From Sulfitobacter sp. SK011 (GTDB taxonomy: Bacteria > Pseudomonadota > Alphaproteobacteria > Rhodobacterales > Rhodobacteraceae), in the NCBI RefSeq assembly GCF_003352065.1, contig NZ_CP025803.1:1550001-1614000 (forward strand): a stretch of 64,000 nt of DNA, written 5' to 3'. The notes under the pieces are model-generated. The model ran no database searches. It saw only the letters and a program-made list of their open reading frames with translations, and was not told the origin of the DNA. The position numbers and the translations under genes were made by a program. This document shows, piece by piece, positions 18,870-27,037 of the stretch; position 1 is the stretch's first letter, and every line of letters starts with the position of its first letter.

Positions 18870-18944
18870 GCAAGGTGGGCCTTGCGGCCCACCTTGCGCC
18901 GTTTTTGACAAATCACGCGCGGTCGCGATTTGTCAAAAACGGCG
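18870..18944 (+). promoter_or_regulatory. Paired intercistronic hairpins dctP-dctQ
   Basis: Two perfect stems lie in tandem. The first is 12 bp (18870-18881 with 18886-18897, loop TTGC). The second is 18 bp (18897-18914 with 18927-18944, 12-base loop). They share base 18897. They probably act as an attenuator or as a 3' barrier that stabilises the dctP message. Neither is followed by a T-run, so read-through into dctQ is expected. Confidence 0.75.
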
Positions 18945-18967
18945 ATAAACGTCGGATAGGGGGACAT

Positions 18968-19597
18968 ATGGCCGGATCAGCGGCAGTGCTGGAAGACTCC
19001 AGCCTACTCAGCAAACTTGACCGCGCGCTCTTACCGCTTGAACGGTTCTGCGCGCTGTTATCGGGCCTCGCGATTTTCTCGCTTATGTTTCTGGCCGCTT
19101 ATTCTGTCACTGGGCGCAAGTTTTTTTCTTCGCCCATGGCAGGCTACGTGGATTACATCGAAGCGGCCATGCCGATCATCGCAATCATGGGCGTGTCTTA
19201 TGTGCAGCGTGACGGCAGCCATATCCGCATGGACATGTTGGTAAACGCACTCAAAGGCCGGGTGCTTTGGCTATTCGAATTGATCTCTGTCCTGCTGATG
19301 TTGCTGCTGATCGTGGCTTTGACATGGGGGGCCTGGGAACATTTTGATCGCTCCTTTGATTGCGCGCGGCCCCTATGCAGCCGTGATTCATCCATCGACA
19401 TCGGGATCCCTATCTGGCCGTCAAAGCTGGTGGTGCCTGTCGCCTTTGGCATTCTGGTGCTGCGGCTCGTGTTGCAGGCCTGGGGCTATGCCCGGGCGCT
19501 GATCCTGGGGCTGGAAAACCCTGTTGCTGTGCCCCTGTCACTAAGCATCGCCGAACAGGCGATGGCGGAAGCGGCCATACTAGAGGACGATGCGTGA
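18968..19597 (+). CDS. dctQ: TRAP transporter small permease (DctQ type)
   Basis: The 209-residue inner-membrane protein has four hydrophobic segments, the DctQ pattern with SPMAGYVDYIEAAMPIIAIMGVSYVQRDGSHIRMDML spanning helices two and three (shown as a region). It pairs with DctM to move solute with sodium ions. ATG 18968 follows GGATAGGGGG. The stop overlaps the dctM start by one base. A longer DctQ loop (SFDCARPLCSRDSSIDIGIP) carries two cysteines, which is unusual. Confidence 0.9.
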   Translation: MAGSAAVLEDSSLLSKLDRALLPLERFCALLSGLAIFSLMFLAAYSVTGRKFFSSPMAGYVDYIEAAMPIIAIMGVSYVQRDGSHIRMDMLVNALKGRVLWLFELISVLLMLLLIVALTWGAWEHFDRSFDCARPLCSRDSSIDIGIPIWPSKLVVPVAFGILVLRLVLQAWGYARALILGLENPVAVPLSLSIAEQAMAEAAILEDDA

Positions 19598-20997
19598 TGG
19601 ATCCCATTGAGATTGGCCTGTGGGTATCAGGTGGTATGCTGGTGTTTGTTCTGCTGGGCATGCGGGTTGCGTTTGCGGCGGCGATGGCGGGATTTGTCGG
19701 ACTGGTCTGGCTGCGCTGGAACGGGTTTGACTATGATCCGGCGCGGTTCTGGAAGGCGGTCGAAATCAGCGTTAAGATTGCAGGGCTTACGCCGCATTCC
19801 AAGGTGTCTGCGCAGGTTCTCAGCCTGATCCCCGTGTTCATCATGATCGGCTATCTGGCCTATTACGCCAAGCTGACGACGGCGCTTTTTGAGGCCTGCA
19901 AACGTTGGTTTGCATGGGTCCCGGGGGGGCTCGCGGTTTCAACGGTGTTTGCCACGGCGGGGTTTGCTGCTGTTTCAGGTGCGTCTGTTGCCACGGCGGC
20001 GGTGTTTGCGCGTATTGCCATCCCGGAGATGCTGAAGGTTGGGTATAACAAGCAATTTGCGGCGGGCGTTGTCGCGGCGGGCGGCACGCTGGCTTCGCTC
20101 ATTCCACCCTCGGCGATACTGGTGATTTACGCCATCATCGTTGAGCAGGACGTGGGCAAATTGTTGCTGGCCGGGTTTATCCCCGGTGCATTTTCAGCGG
20201 TTGTTTACGCCGCCCTGATCATCGGGATTGCGATGATCTGGAAGAATGTCGGCCCACCGGTCACCGGGTTCAGCTGGCGCGAGCGGTTCGAAAGCCTGCC
20301 CCCCGCATTGCCCATCGTGGCGGTGGTCGTGATCATCATCTTTTTTGTCTACAACCCTTTTGGCGATGCCTGGGGCACGCCGACCGAAGGGGGGGCCGTT
20401 GGCGCGTTTATCGTGTTCCTGATGGCACTCTACAAGGGCATGCGCTGGGGCCAGCTGAAAGAGGCGCTGCTGGAAACTGCCAAGCTGACGGTGATGATCT
20501 TTACCATCATCTGGGGCGTTCTGATCTATGTCCGGTTTTTGGGTTTCGCCGAGTTGCCAGATGCCTTTGCTGACTGGATCACCTCGTTGAACACGTCCCC
20601 CATGTTGATCCTGATCTGTATCCTGCTGGCCTATGCGGTGTTGGGTATGTTCATGGATGCGATCGGTATGCTGCTGTTGACGCTGCCTGTGGTCTACCCT
20701 GCCGTTATGGCGTTGAACGGTGGCGAAAACGTCGCAGCGGCGGATGCGGCATTTGGCATGTCGGGCCCGATGTGCGCGATCTGGTTTGGGATTTTGGTGG
20801 TCAAGATGGCCGAGTTCTGTTTGATCACCCCGCCCATCGGCCTCAACTGTTTTGTTGTGGCCGGGGTGCGCGATGACCTGACCGTACAGGACGTGTTCAA
20901 AGGGGTGGCCCCGTTCTTTGTCGCGGATGCCGTGACCATTGCGCTGTTGGTGTCGTTTCCGGGGATTGTTTTGTGGCTGCCGTCACTCGCTGGCTGA
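19597..20997 (+). CDS. dctM: TRAP transporter large permease (DctM type)
   Basis: This 466-residue polytopic protein is the ion-coupled transport subunit. It has the family motifs SGASVATAAVFARIAIPEML and GGTLASLIPPSAILVIYAI, and the second-half repeats LGMFMDAIGMLLLTLPVVYP and LITPPIGLNCFVV. ATG 19597 overlaps the dctQ TGA (TGATG); a GTG three bases earlier is less likely. The last 15 bp overlap the 3' end of the convergent AI-2E-type gene. Confidence 0.94.
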   Translation: MDPIEIGLWVSGGMLVFVLLGMRVAFAAAMAGFVGLVWLRWNGFDYDPARFWKAVEISVKIAGLTPHSKVSAQVLSLIPVFIMIGYLAYYAKLTTALFEACKRWFAWVPGGLAVSTVFATAGFAAVSGASVATAAVFARIAIPEMLKVGYNKQFAAGVVAAGGTLASLIPPSAILVIYAIIVEQDVGKLLLAGFIPGAFSAVVYAALIIGIAMIWKNVGPPVTGFSWRERFESLPPALPIVAVVVIIIFFVYNPFGDAWGTPTEGGAVGAFIVFLMALYKGMRWGQLKEALLETAKLTVMIFTIIWGVLIYVRFLGFAELPDAFADWITSLNTSPMLILICILLAYAVLGMFMDAIGMLLLTLPVVYPAVMALNGGENVAAADAAFGMSGPMCAIWFGILVVKMAEFCLITPPIGLNCFVVAGVRDDLTVQDVFKGVAPFFVADAVTIALLVSFPGIVLWLPSLAG

Positions 20998-22089
20998 GGC
21001 ACCAGCGCCTGCGCGGTTTTCCTCGACCTTTTCGGTGTAGTCGATGTTCTCGCCTGACAGGAAATTCCCGATGGTGCGCAGCGGTTCAAAGTTTTCGCAG
21101 ATGACTTTGAAGACCACCAGAAATGGCACCGCGACAAGCGCGCCCGGGATGCCCCAGAGCCACCCCCAGAACACCACTGTCAAAAAGACCGCGACCGTGT
21201 TCAGGGCCAACCGCCGACCAACCAGCCAAGGGGTGACAAACTGTCCCTCAACAGCGGTCAGGATTTGGTACCCGAGAGGGGCCAAAAGCGCATAGCCGAT
21301 GGAATCAAACGTCACGATAGAGAAGGCGGCAACCAATGCCGACCCGACAAAGCCGCCGATGTAAGGCAGAAAGTTCAGCAGAAACGCAGCGACACCCCAG
21401 ATATAGGCATTGGGCATGCCAAGTGCCGTCAGATAAAGCCCGACGCACAGACCAAGGCCCGCGTTGATCAGCGTGATCGTCAGCAGATAGTGCGACACCC
21501 GCCGTTCAATGTTGTGCACGGTGGAGAGCGCGCGTTTTTTGCCAGTCAACGTTGGCATCGCCTGCACCAGCTTGAGGTAAAACAGCTCGCCTGACCCCAA
21601 AAGCAACATCGCCAGAACCACCGTGACGGCAAATGTCGTACCGATCTGGGCCAATGTATCAAAGGCCGTGTCCAGCAAACTGGGCTGTTTGACAATCACC
21701 TCGGTTGCGGGGTTGTCATTGTTGCCCATATTTTCGACATCTTCCGTGACCTCGCGCATGCTTTCGACGGCATCTGACATGCCGCGCATCTTTTGCTGGA
21801 TTTCGGCAGTCATGCTTGGGATCTCGTCACTCCACAATGCCACGGTACCAGCCGACCCCAACACGACTGTGAGCACCGCCAAAGCGGTCATTGTCACCAA
21901 AAGGACGGCGCTGACGGCATGGGGCACACCCACTCTGGCCATCCCACGGGCCAGCGGGCTGAGCGTCAGCGCCAGCAGAAACCCGAGCAAAATGGGCAAG
22001 ATCAGATCGCGGGCGAAATAGGCTGTGACGAACAAGGCGAGCAGGACAAGGATTTGGAGCGAACGGCGGATCGAGGGAATGTCGTCCAA
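20983..22089 (-). CDS. AI-2E family transporter
   Basis: The 368-residue polytopic membrane protein belongs to the AI-2E/YdiK/TqsA permease superfamily, some members of which export autoinducer-2 while others act as sodium/proton antiporters. About eight hydrophobic segments flank a soluble helical region (residues ~85-140). The second half has ITLINAGLGLCVGLYLTALGMP, the LNFLPYIGGFVGSAL block and QILTAVEGQFVTPWLVGRRL. I prefer TTG 22089, which has GGAGA upstream; GTG 22155 is in frame but lacks a ribosome site. It overlaps dctM tail to tail by 15 bp. Confidence 0.87.
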   Translation of the reverse strand: MDDIPSIRRSLQILVLLALFVTAYFARDLILPILLGFLLALTLSPLARGMARVGVPHAVSAVLLVTMTALAVLTVVLGSAGTVALWSDEIPSMTAEIQQKMRGMSDAVESMREVTEDVENMGNNDNPATEVIVKQPSLLDTAFDTLAQIGTTFAVTVVLAMLLLGSGELFYLKLVQAMPTLTGKKRALSTVHNIERRVSHYLLTITLINAGLGLCVGLYLTALGMPNAYIWGVAAFLLNFLPYIGGFVGSALVAAFSIVTFDSIGYALLAPLGYQILTAVEGQFVTPWLVGRRLALNTVAVFLTVVFWGWLWGIPGALVAVPFLVVFKVICENFEPLRTIGNFLSGENIDYTEKVEENRAGAGASASE

Positions 22090-22252
22090 GAGGGGTCTCC
22101 GATGATGTGATGTGCGGCAGTCATGCAAGAACGCATCAGGTGCAGAAAGGTTCACGTAATCTTGACCGCGTTATGACATATTTTTTATATTTTGTACGCC
22201 ACAATCAGCCGCACGAAGCCGCGCGACCCGAACTTTTCCTACCTCTGCGTGT

Positions 22253-22774
22253 TCAATGGGGCGAATGACCCATGGCGATCATCATGTGATGCTGCTGATG
22301 GTGCGCGCCGATGGTCATCAACCCGAAAAACCCAAGCCCTGTTACCTGGGCTATCTCGTCCACAGATGAAAGCTGAAGAACCATCTTTACCCCGCCCACC
22401 TGCTTTTCCGTCATGACAGGCCAGTTGGTGGTCTGCTGCAACATGGGGCCATGCGCCAGAACCATACGCTGAATGGATGCGGCCACGCTTGCATCGCCAG
22501 AGATGTCGAAAGTGACGGTCAAGTCGGTCACGGTGGTGTCCACCGTCGCCTTCATCGTCACATTGTCCATGTCAACAAGATGCGCGCGCAGGGCGTCAAC
22601 ATCGACCCGCTGCCAATCGGTGTCAGGATTGTTGCGCAGTGATGCGACGATCTCGGCGATGGCAGCGAACTGGGACTGGCCGGTTTCCAGGATCTGATTG
22701 CCGTGGTTTGCATGTTGGGCCATGGCATTGGTTGCCATGAACACCATTGTTGCAGTGAGAAGACCAAAGTTCAT
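22253..22774 (-). CDS. Periplasmic protein with His/Met-rich tail
   Basis: The 173-residue exported protein has a signal peptide at residues 1-19 (cut after AMA). A helical/beta core follows that I do not recognise, and the C-terminus (GAHHQQHHMMIAMGHSPH) is dense in histidine and methionine, as in copper-binding tails. ATG 22774 follows AGGAG. It is divergent from a Crp/Fnr regulator with a perfect palindrome between them and neighbours a multicopper oxidase/CopCD operon, so a role in periplasmic copper handling is a reasonable inference. Confidence 0.72.
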   Translation of the reverse strand: MNFGLLTATMVFMATNAMAQHANHGNQILETGQSQFAAIAEIVASLRNNPDTDWQRVDVDALRAHLVDMDNVTMKATVDTTVTDLTVTFDISGDASVAASIQRMVLAHGPMLQQTTNWPVMTEKQVGGVKMVLQLSSVDEIAQVTGLGFFGLMTIGAHHQQHHMMIAMGHSPH

Positions 22775-22822
22775 CGAACACTCCTGATTTTTGAAAGAGG
22801 GTACCCAATTCAAAGGGCTCGA

Positions 22823-22842
22823 CATATGATCTCGATCATATG
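22823..22842. promoter_or_regulatory. FNR/Crp-type palindrome over the regulator start
   Basis: A perfect inverted repeat, CATATGAT-N4-ATCATATG, contains the TGAT-N4-ATCA core typical of Fnr/Dnr/NnrR operators. Its last three bases are the ATG of the Crp/Fnr-like gene, and it lies 49 bp upstream of the divergent periplasmic protein gene. Likely autorepression, and control of the divergent gene. Confidence 0.75.
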
Positions 22843-23406
22843 CAAGTTGATCCCTTCAGCGATCTGCCTCCTGATGCCAGCCGCGCCACCAAGATGCAGC
22901 TTGGTGACGTGCTCTTTCGGCAAGATCAGGAAACGTCCGGGCTTTACCGGGTTATTTCTGGCTGTGTCACCCTCAGAAGAACAAGTCTGGATGGGGATAC
23001 GCTGACCTTGCATCGGGCGGTGCGCGGTGGGTATTTTGCCGAAGCGTCGATATTCTCGGACAGATATCACTGTGATGCCGTCTGCACAGCAGCGGGCAGC
23101 GTTCTGAAAATTTCAAAAGATGACGTCATCGCAAAAATGCGCTCGAGCCCTGCGTTCAGTGAAGGGGTCACGCGACTGCTTGCCGTTCAGGTACAGCACT
23201 ACCGCGCCCATATCGAAATTCTGGCCATCCGCTCTGCCAATGAAAGGGTCATGGCGGCTGTTCAGGCAGGGTATCTGAAATCTACGATCGCCGAGTTTGC
23301 CAGCCGCATCAACCTCACGCATGAAGCCTGCTACCGTGCATTACGGGCTTTGTGTGACGCGGGAAGAATGGTTCAGGTTGGCCGGGGCCGGTACGCGTTG
23401 GCGTGA
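22840..23406 (+). CDS. Crp/Fnr family transcriptional regulator
   Basis: The 188-residue protein has an N-terminal cyclic-nucleotide-binding-like beta-roll (residues ~15-110) and a C-terminal winged helix whose recognition region is LTHEACYRALRALCDAGRM. It is shorter than typical Crp/Fnr proteins (220-240 residues). Cysteines occur at several places but not in the N-terminal cluster of an iron-sulfur FNR, so the signal is unknown. No ribosome site precedes ATG 22840, which lies inside the operator palindrome; the message may be leaderless. It is close to the copper operon, which it may control. Confidence 0.85.
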   Translation: MQVDPFSDLPPDASRATKMQLGDVLFRQDQETSGLYRVISGCVTLRRTSLDGDTLTLHRAVRGGYFAEASIFSDRYHCDAVCTAAGSVLKISKDDVIAKMRSSPAFSEGVTRLLAVQVQHYRAHIEILAIRSANERVMAAVQAGYLKSTIAEFASRINLTHEACYRALRALCDAGRMVQVGRGRYALA

Positions 23407-23425
23407 CAGACCGTTCAGTGACCGT

Positions 23426-23848
23426 TCAATGCGGCGGATTGCGGCTTGCCTGCGCCTGTTGCGCGTGCTCGGGCCAGGTTGACCGGATGTATGCCAGAAT
23501 ATCCCAGATGCCCTCATCGGTGATTACATCCTCGAATGGTGGCATCCCACTTTTGAAGTCGGGAATGCCACGTGTGGCAAGTACGGCTTTGCCGCCGAAC
23601 TTTGTGTATTCAAACAGCAATGCGTTGTCGTGATGCCACGTATGACCCGTTTCATCATGCGGCGGGGCGGGCAGCACGCCGTTTGCATCTGGTAACTGCC
23701 AGTTTGGTTGCCCCTCCAGCTTTGCACCGTGGCATGATGCGCAATTCTTGGCGTAAAGTGTGCCACCCTCGATAATGTTGCGACCTTCCAGCTCGTGATC
23801 GGCAAAAGCGGTCGTCGCCGAGACGATCAGAATCGCGACGATCCGCAT
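23426..23848 (-). CDS. Cytochrome c, class I
   Basis: The 140-residue periplasmic c-type cytochrome has a signal peptide at residues 1-16, a CASCH heme-binding motif and a downstream methionine candidate in FKSGMPPFEDVITDEGIWDILAYIRSTW, the usual distal-ligand and C-terminal-helix block. ATG 23848 overlaps the TGA of the multicopper oxidase gene (TGATG), so it is co-translated as the last gene of the operon. It is a candidate electron donor or acceptor for the oxidase. Confidence 0.9.
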   Translation of the reverse strand: MRIVAILIVSATTAFADHELEGRNIIEGGTLYAKNCASCHGAKLEGQPNWQLPDANGVLPAPPHDETGHTWHHDNALLFEYTKFGGKAVLATRGIPDFKSGMPPFEDVITDEGIWDILAYIRSTWPEHAQQAQASRNPPH

Positions 23849-25146
23849 CACGCGACAGTCACCCAGGTCCGCATCCCGCCAAAAGCATGGCTCAGCATAT
23901 GGCAATGCAGCAACCACCGACCGGGGTTGTCAAAGACGCAAATGATATCGCGACTTGCCCCAGCCTCTACCAATGTCGTGTCGCGCACATCACCCAACGC
24001 GCCATCCTCGCCAACCTCAAAGAAGTGGTGGCCGTGCAAATGGATGCCATGCGGAAAAGATGTGTCGTTCACCATCGTGATCCGCACGGTTTCCCCACGC
24101 TGGAAGGATCCGAACGGGTCTTCGGCAAGGTCCGAGACGTTGTTGAACGCCCAGATGTTGTCGCCACCATGGCGTCCGCCCATGGCACCTCCCATCATCG
24201 TCAGGGTCAGGTGCTGGGTGGGTTCGCCCGGACGGGGCAGATCATGACCGGCAAGGGGTGAAATCGGGGATGATTGCCTGTCGGTATTGGCACCGTCTGT
24301 TGTCAGCGCCGCCAGTTGATAGGGCCCTTGGCGCGTCGTCATATCGAAACCGACAGTGCCCATGACATCAACGATCAGGTCTACCCGTTGCGCCGGTGCC
24401 AGAACAATTTCCGACAACGGACGTGGTGCGGCAAGGGCCATGCCATCGAGCGCGACGATGTGTCCGGTGACACCGCTTATGGTCACCGGAAAGATCCGGT
24501 TCGTGGCCGCGTTGATCAACCGAAGCCTGACCCGATCACCCGATCTGACGTGTGCCTGAGACAGGAACGCACGGGCGAAATTCCCCATATACCCGCCATG
24601 CGCCAGGTTGTGCATATTCGAATAGCTTTCAACGAGGCTGCCATCTTCCTGCATATGCCAGTCTGACAGCAACACGGTGATATCATGATCCACATCCGGT
24701 GGAGTGTCGTCTTCGACAATAAGGGGCCCGATCATGCCGCGCGCGGCTTGTTCATGTGAAATGTAGTGCGAGTGATACCAAAAGGTGCCCGCATCTGGCG
24801 GAACAAAGCTGTAGGTCATGGTGTCGCCGGGATTGATCAGGTCCTGCGTCAGGACCGGCACACCGTCCATCTGATTTTCCAGCCTGATGCCATGCCAATG
24901 CACTGTTGTGCCCTCGTCCAACCCATTCTCGACGTCGATTTTGACACGCTCACCTCGGCGCATCCGCAGTGTCGGCCCCGGCATTGAACCGTTGAACCCC
25001 AGCATGGACGTGGCACCATCGCCGTCTGGCAGTATCTGCTGTGTGACGGCTTCTGCCCGCAGCCTTAAGGTGTCCGGTGCCGCCAAGCTGGGCGCGGGCA
25101 AGACCGCAATCGCGGACGCGGAAGCCAAAAATTGCCTTCTGTTCAT
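23848..25146 (-). CDS. Multicopper oxidase (CueO/SufI-like), Tat-exported
   Basis: The 432-residue three-cupredoxin-domain oxidase begins with a Tat signal, NRRQFLAS. All four copper motifs are present: HWHG at 83-86, FWYHSH, HGIHLHGHHF and HCHMLSHAFGGM, the last carrying the type-1 copper ligands Cys, His and Met. It should couple oxidation of a substrate, such as Cu(I), to reduction of dioxygen in the periplasm. The start at 25146 has GAGG seven bases upstream; ATG 25158 is in frame but overlaps the copD stop. It is the third gene of a cyt c-copC-copD-MCO-cyt c operon. Confidence 0.93.
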   Translation of the reverse strand: MNRRQFLASASAIAVLPAPSLAAPDTLRLRAEAVTQQILPDGDGATSMLGFNGSMPGPTLRMRRGERVKIDVENGLDEGTTVHWHGIRLENQMDGVPVLTQDLINPGDTMTYSFVPPDAGTFWYHSHYISHEQAARGMIGPLIVEDDTPPDVDHDITVLLSDWHMQEDGSLVESYSNMHNLAHGGYMGNFARAFLSQAHVRSGDRVRLRLINAATNRIFPVTISGVTGHIVALDGMALAAPRPLSEIVLAPAQRVDLIVDVMGTVGFDMTTRQGPYQLAALTTDGANTDRQSSPISPLAGHDLPRPGEPTQHLTLTMMGGAMGGRHGGDNIWAFNNVSDLAEDPFGSFQRGETVRITMVNDTSFPHGIHLHGHHFFEVGEDGALGDVRDTTLVEAGASRDIICVFDNPGRWLLHCHMLSHAFGGMRTWVTVA

Positions 25147-25154
25147 AGGGGGCC

Positions 25155-26003
25155 TCATGTTGGCAAAGTGAGATTGGATGTCATAACGGCGGTGATTGCA
25201 AGAATGGCCATGATCAAGAGCCACTCCACAAAGATGGATTTGGTGAGGTGACCCGCAGCATTTGGATCGTTCGCCTGTAGCGCGGGAATGAACCGCAGCT
25301 TGTTGGCCGCCGCAAGTCCGAGCAGCGCTGCGACCAACGCCACTTTCATGAGAAGGGCCTGACCATAGGCTGTGCCGAACAGCGCGGAAAAGGAGCCAAC
25401 AAGCTCATAGCCCATGTAGACCCCGGCAATGATCAGCAAGGGCACAGTAACCGACGCGACATGACCAAACCGATCGCCCAAATCCGCCGCAGCAGGCCAG
25501 GTGTCTGGTGTTGAGGCCAGCCGTCTGAGCGGTTCCAGAATGCCGATCCAGAGCGCAAGCGCGATAAGGTGCAGCGTCAATGCGATGTCCAGCAGCGTTG
25601 TCTCGCGACCGGAAACATGGCCGATATGGTCAAAGGACCAAATGGCCATGATGCCGCCGACCAGCGACACCCAAAGACCGACCCGACCTGTGAACAAGCC
25701 AAGAATGAGAAGGCCAAGCCCGGCAACGCGATACATCAAAGCGGTTCCAACAGGGGTGATCCATAAAAGCCCCAACATTTCGGGGTCCGTCATGCCACTT
25801 AGATCACCGGTCAGATTGGCACCGCGCAAAGAGAACGACAGTCCTGCAGCCAGAAGGCCGAGAATGGCGAATTTCAAGCAGAGGCCGCGATAGTGATCCA
25901 GTCGGAACAGCAGGGCAGAAATCATTGTACCTGCCGCCATAAGCACCCCAAGATACAGGGTGAACTTTGTTGCCATTGCCGCCAACACCCAGACATCGGG
26001 CAT
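25155..26003 (-). CDS. copD: CopD-family copper resistance membrane protein
   Basis: The 282-residue inner-membrane protein has about eight hydrophobic segments, with the CopD/PcoD features LHLIALALWIGILEPLRRL and a C-terminal EWLLIMAILAITAVMTS helix. With CopC it is thought to move copper across the inner membrane. ATG 26003 starts three bases after the copC stop, and the upstream open extension is not family-like. Direction of copper movement cannot be told from sequence. Confidence 0.87.
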   Translation of the reverse strand: MPDVWVLAAMATKFTLYLGVLMAAGTMISALLFRLDHYRGLCLKFAILGLLAAGLSFSLRGANLTGDLSGMTDPEMLGLLWITPVGTALMYRVAGLGLLILGLFTGRVGLWVSLVGGIMAIWSFDHIGHVSGRETTLLDIALTLHLIALALWIGILEPLRRLASTPDTWPAAADLGDRFGHVASVTVPLLIIAGVYMGYELVGSFSALFGTAYGQALLMKVALVAALLGLAAANKLRFIPALQANDPNAAGHLTKSIFVEWLLIMAILAITAVMTSNLTLPT

Positions 26004-26005
26004 GA

Positions 26006-26347
26006 TCACTCGACAGTGAAGCTGAATGTTCCGTTCAGAGCATGTCCATCTGCCGCAAGCCCACGCCATTCAATCACATAATCCCCACTGCCCATGCCCT
26101 GCATCGGTATGGCATAATCAGAAATGAACCCCGCGTGCCCGCTTAAGTCCAGATCGGAACTGGGATGAGGCCCATGCTGCATCGTCACACGGGTCAGGCG
26201 AATATCGCCTTTGAAGTCCAAAAGCACCTCGGTCGGTGCCTCAGCGATGGTGGCTTCATGGGCGGGTGTGGTGCTGTCGAGCGGCGAATGGGCGAGCGCG
26301 CCCGTTGCCCAAAACCCGATCATCCCTGTAAGAAAAATCTGCTTCAT
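26006..26347 (-). CDS. copC: CopC domain periplasmic copper-binding protein
   Basis: The 113-residue CopC/YobA-like protein has a signal peptide ending GALA, so the mature protein begins His-Ser-Pro. An N-terminal histidine is the hallmark Cu(II) ligand of CopC. A second His lies in TPAH, and the end has GDYVIEWRGLAADGHALNGTFSFTV, the conserved CopC C-terminal strands with a further copper-ligand histidine. GAGGAA precedes ATG 26347; an in-frame ATG at 26368 overlaps the previous stop (TGATG) and is also possible. Confidence 0.92.
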   Translation of the reverse strand: MKQIFLTGMIGFWATGALAHSPLDSTTPAHEATIAEAPTEVLLDFKGDIRLTRVTMQHGPHPSSDLDLSGHAGFISDYAIPMQGMGSGDYVIEWRGLAADGHALNGTFSFTVE

Positions 26348-26367
26348 GGTTGTTCCTCTTTTGGCCA

Positions 26368-26802
26368 TCAGTTGATCCCGTTTGCGCGTTGCAATTCCCG
26401 AATGTAGGCGACGATCATTGTCACGTCACCGCGCGTAATACCCTCAACCGCAGGCATGTTGCCAAAGGACCAGTGGTGCGCCCGCACGCCAGACTTTGCA
26501 GCCAGTTGAAAGCTTTCATCACCATGGTGGTTTGGTTCATAGATGATGTGGACAAGGGGTGGTCCCATCCCGTCCTTGCCTGCGGCGTTGGTGCCGTGAC
26601 ACGCCGAACATTTGGCCTCAAACGCCAGTTTGCCGAGCTTGGCATTCTCAGACAAGGCATCAGGCACAAGTACATCCGCCAGAGCGGCCTCCGCGATGCT
26701 TTCACCAGATGTCGCATCCGAACTCCGCTCAGCCGTCGGCCAAAAGGCAAAGGCAAGACTGCCAACAATTACAATGGCCGCTATGGCGATACCTGATCTC
26801 AT
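26368..26802 (-). CDS. Membrane-anchored cytochrome c
   Basis: The 144-residue c-type cytochrome has an uncleaved-looking N-terminal helix (residues 2-20), CSACH around residue 65 and a downstream Met in FGNMPAVEGITRGDVTMIVAYIREL, the family's distal-ligand region. It is the first gene of the copper operon and its stop touches copC. Two cytochromes c flank CopCD and the oxidase, which suggests electron flow between the oxidase and the respiratory chain. Confidence 0.9.
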   Translation of the reverse strand: MRSGIAIAAIVIVGSLAFAFWPTAERSSDATSGESIAEAALADVLVPDALSENAKLGKLAFEAKCSACHGTNAAGKDGMGPPLVHIIYEPNHHGDESFQLAAKSGVRAHHWSFGNMPAVEGITRGDVTMIVAYIRELQRANGIN

Positions 26803-27037
26803 TTAAATCTCTGACTCTTTGCGCATTTGGGCATACCTAAACTTTCCGGTACGTGGAAGGTCAAACGCTTTATCATCACAGCTTCGAGAGCATCCGAAAC
26901 ACCACCGAGACTGAAGTGGACCATTCGGATAACACACCTCAAGGGTCGGCCAAGTTGCCGCAACAGCCAAGCGGGCCGCGGCATGAAACGGCGCGAACAG
27001 AGGCTTCTGACGCGCGTTTGCTGCCTTAAAAATTGCG

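Noticed and set aside
26803-27037. Small gene between the cytochrome c and racemase genes
   Set aside because: Short frames on both strands have no ribosome site and no motif; treated as plain intergenic DNA.
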